Assembly (NCBI GenBank): GCA_003427395.1 | Contig: BFEA01000707.1 | Location: 233,954-276,011 of the forward strand | Reading direction: 5' to 3' | Source: Chara braunii | Taxonomy: Eukaryota > Streptophyta > Charophyceae > Charales > Characeae | DNA: 42,058 nucleotides | Part shown: in pieces, positions 20,641 through 31,110 of the stretch | Layout of the letters: each line of letters begins with the position of its first letter | Numbering within the stretch: the stretch's first letter is position 1 | Program-made: the position numbers and the translations under genes | The notes under the pieces: model-generated | Seen by the model: the letters and a program-made list of their open reading frames with translations, nothing else | The model's database searches: none | What the model was told of the DNA's origin: nothing

Positions 20641-20796
20641 ACAATTTTCATTCCATGACATGTAGTCTGGTTTTCAACAGTTCATGACTGTACCAAGTGA
20701 GCCCAGAATTTTCATCCCTGTTGACATGTTCCATTCGGATTCGAACACAGGTCTGTTTTTCAATAGTTCATGGCTCTAAGCAACTGAGCTACGGCC
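20641..20796 (-). repeat. dimeric tRNA-derived (SINE-like) repeat
   Basis: Read on the minus strand, unit 1 has an A-box-like TAGCTCAGTTGCTTAGAGCC (20772-20791), then ATGAACTATTGAAAAACAGA and a B-box-like GTTCGAATCC (20737-20746). It continues to ATGAAAATTCTG. Unit 2 (20641-20705) repeats the same order in a degraded form: GGCTCACTTGGTACAG, CATGAACTGTTGAAAACCAG, then ATGAAAATTG. No cloverleaf can be closed: the T stem and anticodon stem do not pair. It is therefore not a functional tRNA. Confidence 0.6.
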
Positions 20797-20797
20797 G

Positions 20798-21640
20798 TTG
20801 GTCGGATGCATTATGCATCAATTTGCGATTTTGCACCAACTTGAAGCTGATCGGAGAAGACTTGGTCTTCAGACTGTTCACGGACTCTTCTCCAACATCT
20901 CAAAGAAGATTCTCAATAAGTATCCCCGTCTCAGAACCGCGCATCATTCAGCATGCAGCTCAGCCTCGGGGATGCTGCATCCATTCTTATACCATTCTCC
21001 AACAACGACAATAACAACCAGATGGAGACCTCTTTCTCCCTGCCTCTATTATTCACTCCATGTACTACAATCCAACTCATAACTCAGTGCCCACTCTTGG
21101 GATCCCATCCCTGCTCCGACCCTCCTCCCAGTCCTGCTTCCACCCTTACGGCCGCTACCGGTAGTTCCACTCTAGGTGTGGTCCTTACTACTTAGACTCC
21201 TTACTCCTTAATTCAATTCTACCGCTGGTCCCATTGAACCCATTCCAGCTGCTGCTTCTGCTGCCGTTCCGGTGCTGCTCCTACCACTCTCCTTCTCCCA
21301 CATCCCACTCTACCACCCCCATCATATCCCCATGCGCCCACCTGGCCTCCGAACCACTGTGGGCCGGTGGCCCTCACTGTCACCACCGTCACAACCACAG
21401 CACGACTTCTATGACTCAACAGGTGTGAGCCTGTGAGGCGACTGAGGTATTGACAATGTTGCTGCTGGGGCGTTTAACTGTTGCCACGGACATCACCAGT
21501 AGTTTCACTACCGCAACTACCATAATCACCACCACTGCCAATAGCACGACCGTCTCCACCGCCGCCGCCATAGCTGCTGCTAGCGTGCCGCTGTGAACTA
21601 CAAGACTTAGTCTACAACTAACAGAACTGAGAGAAGTTGT
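20798..21640. other. intergenic, no gene seen
   Basis: Proline- and serine-rich frames on the plus strand and arginine/glycine-rich frames on the minus strand overlap. None has a domain. Composition is CA- and CT-rich. Confidence 0.4.
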
Positions 21641-21646
21641 GATAAG

Positions 21647-21682
21647 ACTACTACAACTACTACTACTACTACTACTACTACA

Positions 21683-21722
<40 letters not shown>
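21647..21722. repeat. (CTA)n microsatellite
   Basis: About 25 CTA units with two CAA variants. It is the reverse complement of the TAG tract at 19377-19582, about 2.1 kb away. Confidence 0.95.
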
Positions 21723-21723
<1 letters not shown>

Positions 21724-23601
21724 CCTCATCACCACCGGCACCTCCTCTGTCTTTGCCACAACACTGATACTTATAACAGGTATACCACTTGTGTTTCTGC
21801 TATGATCACTAAGCACATGTCCACGACTACCATCACATCCATTACCAGTCTACAAATTCTACTACCGCCTTCAGCCGAACAGAATGCCCGGTCATTATAG
21901 CTGTATTTGATGCAACTTTCAGTCCAGAAACGGCAATCATTACTGGGCGCTCTACTCTGGTGAAGAAGCTAGGAGCAGCATTGGTTCCACGACCGTACTA
22001 GTAGTAGTACAACACTTAGCTTACTAGAGGATTACAGTTAATAATTCTCACTCCCATAACTACTACGACCACTGCAGTTGGCACTCCTATTGTCACCGCT
22101 TCTGCTGCCGCTGGACTGCTGAGTCTGCTGGTGCTACCGCCGGCCTGCTTATCATGCATGACACCCGGGCAGCCGTGCTCCTAAGTAGCATTTCATCAAT
22201 TCTAATAGCTGCTGATGCCCACACCGTTGCTGCTGCTGCGACCAAGTTCTCCTATCTGACATGTTGAGGACTCTACCCTCTTCCCCCAAAAATATAGCGT
22301 ACGCCGTATGGTCATTATTGCTGTACCAGTATGCCTGTATTTGAGGCAACTTGCAGTAAAGTCTAGGTACAGCGATAATGACCGTGCGTTCTATTCGGGG
22401 AAACATCACGTCCGTCAAGATAGCAAAGATAACGTCCGTGGTCCGTCAACTTGAAGATGCAGACGGCTCGGGTGATCGACGGTCACTGTGCCATCCAGCC
22501 CCTCCATGACTGTTTTAACCTCGGAGTCCTCTTTTGACCATTTACGAGTAACAATATGAAATTCAATATCGAACAAAGTACTAGTAAGTTGTCTGCATAT
22601 TAAGAAGTTTTCAGCCCCTGGGCCATTGCATTGTTTGTTTAGCTTCGTCTTTTGATCGTTTGCTAGTTTCGATATCATCGATATGTATGTCGGACTAGTA
22701 GGTTTTCAGAACATGAAGGAGTCCTCAGCCGAGTCAGGCCCATGCCTGTTTAACTAGGAAGGTCGTGTTTTTTAACATAGTGTAAGCCTAAAAGGTACAC
22801 CTTGTACAAGTGCTGTAACAGTTCTGAGCTAAGTCTTCTGGTCCTCACCGACACAGGTCAGGTAGGTAACGAACGCCCTTTACTGTTGCTGTTCCATTCA
22901 TTCCACAGTCCAGAGACACACGAGTCCTCGCGACTGCTAGACGAACACGATCAGAGTCAGCTATGACAGCACTCTCCCCTTTGAAAAGCGAGTTTTGAGT
23001 CCGAGGCTGCGTGCTCTTGCTTGCTGCGAAGTCGTGACCGACTGAGCTGGAGCCAGCAGCGCTGAAGCAGCGAGCGCAAGAATCGGCGAGATGCGGGGTT
23101 GCGGTTCCATCCCTCAGCCGCAGCAGCTGCCGCATGAGTGCGACTCGTTTTTGCCATATTAATCAGTCTTGCGACCTTCCCTGGCGCCTGGAAGATCTCA
23201 ATCAGGTCACTCAGCAGAAAGCGAGCAGAACACGATACCACGTTCGCACGTTGCGGGTTTGTATGCCGCAGCCGCAGCCGTCGCCATATGTAACCTTTGC
23301 TATAATCGATCTTCCGGCCTGAGCTCGTGTTTATCGGCCGTGACGCCCGGTAGAGGGCCAGAGGAGTGGACGCACTGGACGGGGAGGACCGGCTGACCTT
23401 AACTGAGCTCGGGAAACTGCCTGATCAGTGGTAGCGAGTAAGGAAAGCCGGTGGCGTTCCTCTTTGTGCTTTCGCAAGCCCGTGACGGAGGGAGCCTTGA
23501 TTGAAGTTGATTCAAGTCCGAGTCGGGTTTTCCCAATGATATTCCCCGCGACGAAACCTTTGTATCCATTGCCCCCCAAACGGGTAGCACTGACGGAGGA
23601 A
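21723..23601. other. intergenic, no gene seen
   Basis: No convincing gene. A ~60-bp related pair of sequences occurs near 21889-21950 and 22309-22370: GGTCATTAT(A/T)GCTGTA..TGTATTTGA.GCAACTT.CAGT. This is a diverged direct repeat about 420 bp apart. The last 170 bases before the gap keep an open plus-strand frame without a known domain. Confidence 0.45.
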
Positions 23602-24275
23602 NNNNNNNNNNNNNNNNNNNNNNNNNNNNNNNNNNNNNNNNNNNNNNNNNNNNNNNNNNNNNNNNNNNNNNNNNNNNNNNNNNNNNNNNNNNNNNNNNNN
23701 NNNNNNNNNNNNNNNNNNNNNNNNNNNNNNNNNNNNNNNNNNNNNNNNNNNNNNNNNNNNNNNNNNNNNNNNNNNNNNNNNNNNNNNNNNNNNNNNNNNN
23801 NNNNNNNNNNNNNNNNNNNNNNNNNNNNNNNNNNNNNNNNNNNNNNNNNNNNNNNNNNNNNNNNNNNNNNNNNNNNNNNNNNNNNNNNNNNNNNNNNNNN
23901 NNNNNNNNNNNNNNNNNNNNNNNNNNNNNNNNNNNNNNNNNNNNNNNNNNNNNNNNNNNNNNNNNNNNNNNNNNNNNNNNNNNNNNNNNNNNNNNNNNNN
24001 NNNNNNNNNNNNNNNNNNNNNNNNNNNNNNNNNNNNNNNNNNNNNNNNNNNNNNNNNNNNNNNNNNNNNNNNNNNNNNNNNNNNNNNNNNNNNNNNNNNN
24101 NNNNNNNNNNNNNNNNNNNNNNNNNNNNNNNNNNNNNNNNNNNNNNNNNNNNNNNNNNNNNNNNNNNNNNNNNNNNNNNNNNNNNNNNNNNNNNNNNNNN
24201 NNNNNNNNNNNNNNNNNNNNNNNNNNNNNNNNNNNNNNNNNNNNNNNNNNNNNNNNNNNNNNNNNNNNNNNNNNN
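23602..24275. other. assembly gap (674 N)
   Basis: Unknown sequence. Open frames drawn across it are meaningless. Confidence 1.
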
Positions 24276-26101
24276 CGGCGCGAAGGCGCCTTTCACCCAG
24301 GCGAAAGTTGTTTGGGCCGGTAGTACCAAACGGCCGAACTTTGGGCGGCCAAAACCGAAAAGGTTTTGGCGTGGGCTCTTTCTACCAATTATCCCTCTTT
24401 TTTTCCTTTGAAAAACACAGTTTATTATGAAATAAAATTCCACTAGAGGCCAGGGACTTCACAATTCCACCCGTGTGTAGTGAGGCCATTACGCAGCTTT
24501 GGCTTTGCTGGAAACCGGGTTCAGCTTCCCGTCAAACTCGAGGAAGCCTGAACCGCCGAGATGGGTTTCCCACCACGCACCCTCGGATCTTCAATAACCA
24601 CAGCATTCAATGAGCCAAGATCACCATGGATACAGTTCAAGTTTGCTTCCTCCCCTGCTTTGACTACAAGTGAATAACCCTCCCACCACTAAGGGTAGCA
24701 CTCACACTGCTTCTGTAGTGGTGGTGGGTGGCTGCCTCCATGGGGGATTCATAGCTTTTCACCTTTTCTTTCCATCTGTGCACGTGGGACTCACACCCCA
24801 CCTTTGGTCGTAGCTCGGCTTTTCTTTCTTCTTAAAGCACAAGTACACGCCAGCTATGTGTCCCCCTAGGCCGCGCGGCCGAGTTTTTTTGTGGCCCCGC
24901 CACAGCCAGGCGACGGGCTGCGTGGGAAAACCGCGCGTGCGCGCGGCCTGAGCACGTCGGCCGCTGTGGGCCTGTGCAAAAAAAAAAAAAAAATCAAAAA
25001 TTTTAGGGGGGCGGTTTTTGAGGTCACTGAGGTGTGAAAAAAAAAATTCCCAGAATAGGGGAGAATCAGCCAAGGTTTTCAGCCTTGGGAAGTACGCTAT
25101 GGTTGTTGCCTGGGCATCCCATAGGGGTGTGTGTACGTATATTAAGCGCGAACGCTTCTCTTCAGTGTTGTAAAGCACTCTGAAATGTAAACATTCCAGG
25201 GTAAAGCACAACAACCCTTGTATCAAACATACTTAACGTAAATGAGACAGTATCGTCTCCTTCTCACATATTGAAAATACCTCATTCATAGTGAAGGTAT
25301 TTGTTCGGATCAATTTTAAGAGCTTATCTTGCAAACTACAACTCATGTTACCCGGGGAATTCTGAAGTCACGCATACTATTGAAAACATCTGTCAAAAGT
25401 TCAGAAATGAATAAGAAACTCATAACCATAAAAATCCCCGGGATATTTCTTAGGATAGGTTGCATGTAAAGACGTGCCTAAATACTTTAGCTCATCACAC
25501 TAAGAGAGGCGAGCGAACAAACAATCAGCATGATAATCGAACGTCGCCCTACTCTTGACAATTCACAATTCTCCGAATGACCAATCGAACCACCTTCAAA
25601 TATTACGAGATTCACTCAAAGCTTCTCATTATTAAGGATCAAATTTGTATCCTTTCACTATCTACTCAGCTGATAACTTGTTCTGCTTCTCCTTTTCGCT
25701 GGTAAACTCCTACATCCTTTCTCGTTCTCCTACTCCTTGTTGTTAACTAACGACTAATTTCGGTTGTAGTCTCAGCGTAAACTCCCCACTTCACCTCGAG
25801 CGATCCATCCTTAAAAAAACGCAATAGCCTTGGAAAAGGACTCCCATTCGAGTCATATGCAATCATCGGAATAGTGCATTGCACAGAAAAGACAAACACA
25901 ATTGGGAGACAACGTTTGCAGCAACCGAATGATTAAAAATCAACCAATACGACATGGCCTACTAATTAAATGTACTCATTACGTTAGGCAAAACATTCAA
26001 AAATTATGTGTTTGACGTGAGTTGCAAGTCCCATCATTATACCTCACAGTGGGCAGATAGGAAACAATATCTAGACGTCTAGCTGGGGATCATGGCCACT
26101 T
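24276..26101. other. intergenic, no gene seen
   Basis: GC-rich repeat-like sequence adjoins the gap. A small inverted repeat (CCCACCACT / AGTGGTGGTGGG) spans about 24681-24728. From about 25200 onward the sequence is AT-rich without coding frames. Confidence 0.5.
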
Positions 26102-26151
26102 CCCTGAAATGCACTTTTCGTTGACCAGCCACAAGTCAACTCATCAGAGGG
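26102..26151 (-). ncRNA. candidate hammerhead self-cleaving ribozyme (copy 2)
   Basis: On the minus strand all core elements are present. CUGAUGA occupies 26147-26141. Helix II pairs GTTGAC (26140-26135) with GTCAAC (26125-26120) around a 9-nt loop. GAAA lies at 26119-26116. A short helix III pairs AAGT with ATTT (one G-U pair) around GC, and the cleavage triplet is UUC, cut after position 26106. Helix I pairs CCCT (26151-26148) with AGGG (26105-26102). Helix I and the minimal helix III match those of the copy at 1021-1073, while helix II is a different sequence yet still fully paired. That is the pattern expected of conserved structure. Cleavage itself is inferred. Confidence 0.75.
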
Positions 26152-26159
26152 TATCACAG

Positions 26160-26860
26160 ATAAGCACAGGCATCCTCAATCTGAGAGCATCCGACAAACA
26201 TAAGGATTAGCCATACACAATTCATTTCTCGTAGTAACGCATTTTCGGTGAGATTTATTGTGAATAAAGGGACCTCACCTGCTCGGGCGTGTCACTTGTA
26301 TCTTCCACGAAGACCATGTCCTGAACCGAAAGCATTTCCTCCAGTGACATTGGGTCATCCATGACGGTAGAAGGCAGGAGTTGTGTACGGTTACAAAAAA
26401 AATTGTACGTAATGACAGTCAGATGGCGGGGAAGACGGCGAACAAGACGACCTTTTACCTTGGGTGAATCGGTAGAGTCTCGCTACAATAGCGCTTCCTG
26501 TACCGTCCACTCGATGGTAGAATGAGTTGAAGAGGGAAATGATGACTCGCTTTGTCCTATTTAAACCAAACCCCGATTGTCTAACCTATTCCCATTTTAG
26601 TCAGTCCCAGCTTTACCTCGGCTGGTCCCAATCGGTTAGTCTACTAAGGGACCCTTACAAAAACCATCGCGTCCCCGAAAAATTGTTTCCGGAAGGTTCT
26701 CCGAACCTTGGGCCTAGCGGGGATATTCTCGAGGGGTCTAATATTTTTTATATATGTATCCCATTCTTTTTTGGCTCAAGGGTTTATATTTCTTCTCCCC
26801 ATATTGAGCCTGCATGTATGTGTGTGCGTGTGTGTGTGTGTGAGGCGACCCCCACACAAC
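26160..26860. other. intergenic, no gene seen
   Basis: No gene recognised. A short GTGTGT-rich patch at 26818-26841 precedes the AATC island. Confidence 0.5.
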
Positions 26861-26863
26861 GAA

Positions 26864-27003
26864 CCAATCAATCAGTCAGTCAATCAATCAATCAATCAAG
26901 GATTTTTATTTTTTTATTTTTATTATTTTTATTTTGTTTTACGATCAATCAATCAACCAATCAATCAATCATTCAATCATTCAATCATTCAATCAATCAA
27001 TCG

Positions 27004-27044
<41 letters not shown>

Positions 27045-27137
27045 GGAATTTTATTTTATTTTTTCATTTTTTATTTTGTTTTACGATCAAGCAAGCAAGC
27101 AATCAATCAATCATTCAATTAAGCAATCAATCAATCG

Positions 27138-27183
<46 letters not shown>

Positions 27184-27200
27184 TAATCAATCAATCAATC
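26864..27200. repeat. (AATC)n island with a higher-order unit
   Basis: Long CAAT/AATC tetranucleotide runs are split by two related AT-rich spacers. Each runs from AAGGA(A/T)TTTTATTTT to ATTTTGTTTTACGATCAA, with the shared end at 26931 and 27073, so the compound unit has a period of about 142 bp. Frames rich in Asn-Gln-Ser-Ile are microsatellite translations. Confidence 0.92.
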
Positions 27201-27202
27201 TT

Positions 27203-28620
27203 TTTTTTTTCTTTTTTCTTTTTTTTACACATTGACTCCCCGACTCATTAAAAATATATATATATATTTTAATTTTTTTTTGTATGGGGGGGTACCCCCC
27301 GACACCCAACCGCCCCCCAGCCCATTCACCCCCTCAACCCCCCCCCGGAAGGGCACGTACGGGGGGCCTGAAGTCCGTACGTACAGCCCGTAACGGGCCC
27401 CGGGGCCGGTACGTATGATCGTACGGAGTACGTACGGCCCGTATTCGTATGGGGCACATAATGAGCGTATACACTCATAGCGTGTCGGCCCGTATTCGTA
27501 TGGGCGTATACACTGATAGCGTGCATGCTTGCGTGAGGAACCCGGAATTATGCCTAAGTGAGAGGAAGGGGAAGAGAAGGAACTGCCTACGCCTGCATGG
27601 CCAAGCCGCGGCGTGGGGGACGCAGCCACACTCCACGCATTGATCCGGTCATGCAGTCGTTCAGGCCAATTAGAATGGAGAACGAGGTATACACGACAGA
27701 GGGGGAGAAGGCAGGGAAACACTAGAGAATCAAGAAGAAGTACAGTTACAATCACGCCCGCCAAAAATTACAGTTACACGCCGGATTAAGGGGGCGATAC
27801 AGTCAGAGCCGAGGCCCCACTGCGGTGAGAGGTGCGCAAGCAAGAAGGGTGGCGCAACAAGATTTCAGAGTACCTAAATTCCTAGTCTAAATCCTATTTG
27901 CAAAAAGAAATTCCGAAAAGCCAGAAAAACAATTCCGAGAGCCCGCCATCCGTTGTAAATTTGAAAAACAACATTCCCGCGCGCTAATCGTGCCAAATTT
28001 CCCATCTCCCACAGCAGAACAAGAAAGAAGCTATGGCAACCGTTATCTATCTCGCTTGCTAAGGCACGGTCACTCAATCGTCTGCGCAGGACTTTCCCGG
28101 CCCTGGTCCCAAAAGCCAAAAAAGGGTATCCATGCAATTCGTCGAGCCGACCCCTATCTATGCATTCCCCCCTCGACCAACAGTCCCCAACCCCCGAGGC
28201 CGCTTCGCGCAGAAAGTCGTGCGATTGCAGAAAATAGTTCGTCACATAGCCACCAAGTCCAGCCTGTCCAGGTACAATTCCCGGCCAGTTACCCCACAAA
28301 GCAATGGGATATAAGCACACTGTTGGGACAACCCTGCAACGAATCGAACTGGCCACTCAGATGAAGCTCGGTACTGACGCTAGCGGCTGACCCCTGGGCC
28401 CTGGCTAGTAATACCCCCCAGCTGCAGAACGTATCACACCTGCTGGTGGGTGCAGCTCCCGCATGCTCCCTTGTAACCTTGTTGGAGGCTTGAACACAGA
28501 TGTGGCTGCTACAGTGTTCCCGGCAATACTAAAATGATAATTAAAAAATGCCTGAAAGGCCATCCTGTCCAGATTCTACAGGCAACTGAGTTGGTTAGCC
28601 TTAAACCACCAGTACATGGC
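27203..28620. other. intergenic; GTAC-rich patch and weak frames
   Basis: T-rich and G-rich runs (27203-27355) are followed by a patch dense in CGTACG/GTAC (27354-27445). Then come two copies of GGCCCGTATTCGTATGGG with GCGTATACACT.ATAGCGTG (27436-27525). Frames on both strands between 27874 and 28364 (160 aa minus, 124 aa plus) are open and overlap, and I recognise neither. A B-box-like AGTTCGATTCG lies on the minus strand at 28337-28347. Confidence 0.35.
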
Positions 28621-28622
28621 CC

Positions 28623-28842
28623 CAGGCAACTGGGGAACCTGTTTTGAATCTCTCCGGACATTTAGGAGGCCGAGCGTCATAGGTAAATGAATCGGCATCG
28701 GGCGGCCTCTGAAAGCGGCCTGTGGCCAGTAACAGGCAAGGGGAGACCCTGTTCTGGGCCTCGCCTGAAATTTAGGATGCCGGGCGCTGTAGATAAAATG
28801 AATCAGTGGCGGGCGACCTCCGAAAGGGGCCCAATAGCTGGC
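28623..28842 (+). repeat. ~110-bp imperfect tandem duplication
   Basis: Copy 1 begins at 28623 and copy 2 at 28733, both with CAGGCAA. Both carry CCTGTT(T/C)TG, TTTAGGA(G/T)GCCG(A/G)GCG, AAATGAATC(G/A)G and CGGGCG(G/A)CCTC(T/C)GAAAG in the same order. They differ at roughly a fifth of positions, so the duplication is older than the one at 15223. Confidence 0.85.
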
Positions 28843-29719
28843 GTGCCGGAGCTACGACCAAAGGTCAGGTGTGATTTCCACGTGCACAGATGGAATCTTT
28901 CTTCTTTGAAACAAGTGCGGACACAGCAGGTTTCAAACTCGAATGGGCAAAAAAAACACGCACAGGCGAAATAAGCAAGGTGAAAAAACTACAGCCACCA
29001 AAGTGGAATCCGTTGGGCCTTTTTCCCCCCCATCTGGCACCGCAGCCAACCCCTGTAGTTACCACACCCGGCCTGACACCACGGCCACAGTACTTCCATT
29101 GCCTTTTCCAACTCTGCAGCTGTTTCTTTGCCCATGTGGAACTCAGTTTTGACATAAACGTACTAGCCCCTTCTTATTGTTTTTCCCCTTGACTAACCTG
29201 ACTCCTTGGATGATCTATTCCTTTCAGGACCTTGCGGATTTCCTATGAATTTCCCTACTTGGTGATTTTTTTTTTTTTTTTTTTTTTTTTTGTCAATCAA
29301 AACAGGTCCTTATGGTCCTGGCTGCTTTCCATTCCGGGGAGCGTCAGTCCGGTTCCTATTCCCCCGGCAAGTCTAAGGAATTACATATAGTACACACCTT
29401 GGTGATCTATTGTGTTTTCAGGACCTTATGGATTTCGAATGACCGTCCCTACACCACAGTCTCTTCCCGGAATGGAACGCAGGCCCCCTCTAGTAGACAG
29501 CCAAGGCTTTCCCACAAAAAAAAAAAGAAAAAAAAAGGAGGTTTATCCTTCCTACACCACCCCGTTTGAATCCGCCGCACGTACGTGTGTGCCATCCTTC
29601 TGCAGGTGGCCTTCTCTCCACGATTGCGAGTCTTACGGGTGCTGCATGGAACCTGCTCGCTGCTGTGGCAAGCTACTTTCCCTGGTTTCATTTCAATTTC
29701 TATTTTTTTTTATTTTTTT
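28843..29719. other. intergenic, no gene seen
   Basis: A T24 run lies at 29268-29291, and an A-rich run at 29516-29537. Overlapping frames near 28865-29192 run on both strands without a domain. Related text (GGTCCTTATGG, then about 30-60 bp later TTCCCGG or CCCCGG) recurs near 29305 and 29421. Confidence 0.4.
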
Positions 29720-29884
29720 TTTAATTTATTTATTTATTTTTATTCGCCTTGCGCAGGGGCTATGCTTATCGTCTCTGTATAGTTCCAATTTTGACGGATG
29801 ACCCGGGGGACAGCTTTCTCGATTTATGCGTGCCATCCCTGCGCAGGGGCCATGCTAATCTCCTCTGTTCCCGAAGGAAGGGGG
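29720..29884 (-). pseudogene. tandem U6-derived retrocopy with A-rich tail
   Basis: On the minus strand two U6 pieces lie head to tail. The first (29884-29803) reads CTTCCTTCGGGAACAGAGGA, then GATTAGCATGGCCCCTGCGC and GCATAAATCGAGAAA. It lacks the internal GACATCCGATAAAATTGGAACGAT-type block. The second (29803-29745) has CATCCGTCAAAATTGGAAC, ATACAGAGACGATAAGCATA and CCCCTGCGCAAGG, then stops. An A-rich tail follows on the minus strand (29744-29695: AATAAAAATAAATAAAT and more). A truncated U6 followed by A-rich DNA is the classic product of LINE-mediated reverse transcription with template switching. Confidence 0.85.
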
Positions 29885-30031
29885 TTTGCTTTCCCATTCC
29901 TACGTAGTAGACGGAAGGGGGGAAATAGCCAAACGGGGCAGGACGGAACAAAAGAGGGAAATCGAGAAGAAAGGACCAGCGTGGCGAAGAAGGTTGCGCA
30001 TTGAATCGCAGACAAGTAAGGACCAGATCCC

Positions 30032-30172
30032 ACTGGCCAAGGGGACTGGAAAGAGTGTCTGAATCTGGACGTGTTTGGGGCGAGGTGCGGAAAACTGTGA
30101 TTGATCTGCTTTTCCGCACCTCTGCGTGGAACACGACCAGATTCACACACTTATTCCAATCGTCCTCGCCAG
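30032..30172. mobile_element. foldback/MITE-like element, copy A
   Basis: Nested complementary arms are visible. The innermost pair, GAGGTGCGGAAAA (30082-30094) and TTTTCCGCACCTC (30110-30122), is perfect. Outer arms (GAATCTGGACGTGTT against AACACG-ACCAGATTC, then GGACTGGAAAGAGTG against CACTTATTCCAATCGTCC) pair with few mismatches. Its sequence is homologous to the foldback at 30938-31110. Confidence 0.7.
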
Positions 30173-30175
30173 AAA

Positions 30176-30255
30176 AGTTGCACACTCTCGGTTTATGCGC
30201 CGCCGTGTCAACCTCTTGCGCAGGGGCCATGCTAATAATCTTCTCTATTTTCTTT
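30176..30255 (-). pseudogene. U6 snRNA-derived fragment
   Basis: The minus strand reads AAAATAGAGAAGATTATTAG, CATGGCCCCTGCGCAAG, then TTGACAC and GCATAAACCGAGAG. It matches the U6 central and 3' regions with an ATT insertion and a short insertion before GCATAAA. The 5' stem-loop and the ACAG of the ACAGAGA box are lost. It abuts foldback copy A. Confidence 0.75.
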
Positions 30256-30334
30256 CACTTGTGACCGAGGTCCTTGAGAGCATCTGGCCCTATATGGGGT
30301 CGGATACATCCCAGAATATCCTAGTCCTAGTCGG

Positions 30335-30440
30335 GGGCTAGGTCCCACTTACACGAATTAAGCGATTATATTGACCGTCGATACCAAATAGATCAACGGC
30401 CAGGATCTCTTTTTTATCCGTCCAAGTGGGACCTTGCCCC
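30335..30440. mobile_element. small MITE-like element with TIR GGGGCNAGGTCCCACTT
   Basis: The left end, AGGTCCCACTT (30340-30350), and the right end, AAGTGGGACCT (30424-30434), are perfect inverted repeats. They extend to a 17-bp imperfect match with GGGGC. The interior is AT-rich and non-coding. The terminus is nearly the same as that of the foldback at 30938-31110, so the two belong to one family. A third terminus-like string in one orientation lies at 31305-31321. Confidence 0.65.
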
Positions 30441-30808
30441 GGAGTAAGCCACGAAAGTACGGGAAAGAAATGAAGAAAGGACAAGATCGAGCGACACGGA
30501 GCCGGTGCGGTGTCGCCCCTCCATACATATATGCCTATATATTTAGGGCGTTAACTACTACTACTACACCGGCGGGTGGGGCGCTCCACTCCGCACTCGC
30601 CGGTCACACCTCTGGTGCACGGACCATTTCATCTCACGCGTTCAGTCTCTGACACCCTGCCTGCGCGTCGTGTCAGCCAGACCCTACTGCTGGAAGTCGC
30701 CCGCGGCCCAGCCGCGGCCCGTTTATGGAACGATGAGTCAGAGGGAGATGTTTTCGGCGGGAAGGTCGGCGAGTGAGGAAAGGGGGCTTCCGGGCATTCC
30801 GGCCAGTC

Positions 30809-30865
30809 GTTAAAATTGGAACGATAAAATAAAAAGTAAAAAATAAAAATAAAAAAAAATGGAAC
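30809..30865 (+). pseudogene. U6 5' fragment fused to A-rich DNA
   Basis: GTTAAAATTGGAACGATA matches the U6 5' half exactly over this length. It then passes straight into an A-rich run (AAATAAAAAGTAAAAAATAA and onward), after which TGGAACGACG recurs. It looks like a 3'-truncated U6 retrocopy. Confidence 0.6.
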
Positions 30866-30937
30866 GACGACGCCACCCATGACGAGCCTCGTGGGAAAGC
30901 TGCCTCCATACGGTCCACAAGCAAAGCATGTCCTGAC

Positions 30938-31110
30938 CGGGGGCGGGGTCCCACTTGGAAAACGAGGATTTGATTGAATGCCTGCATCTGGACGTGTTTG
31001 TGAGACGGTGCAGAAAATCAAGATTGAACTGCTTTTCTGCACCTCTGCGTACAACACGTCCAGATTCAGGGTCTTAATCCAAACCTCTTTGTTAGTGGGA
31101 CCCCGCCCCG
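30938..31110. mobile_element. foldback/MITE-like element, copy B
   Basis: About 173 bp that is an imperfect palindrome from end to end. The termini are GGGGCGGGGTCCCACTT (30940-30956) and AGTGGGACCCCGCCCC (31093-31108). The middle arms are ATCTGGACGTGTT and AACACGTCCAGAT, and the inner arms are GGTGCAGAAAA and TTTTCTGCACC. No transposase is encoded. Family homology with copy A (30032-30172) is clear from the shared inner arms. Confidence 0.8.

Noticed and set aside
20737-20796. Functional tRNA gene
   Set aside because: Pol III box-like strings are present, but anticodon and T stems do not pair.
23331-24443. Frames of 327 and 370 codons spanning the gap
   Set aside because: Most of each frame is unknown sequence. 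The short real ends show no shared protein.
26527-27235. Asn-Gln-Ser-Ile-rich frames
   Set aside because: They come from the AATC tetranucleotide array.
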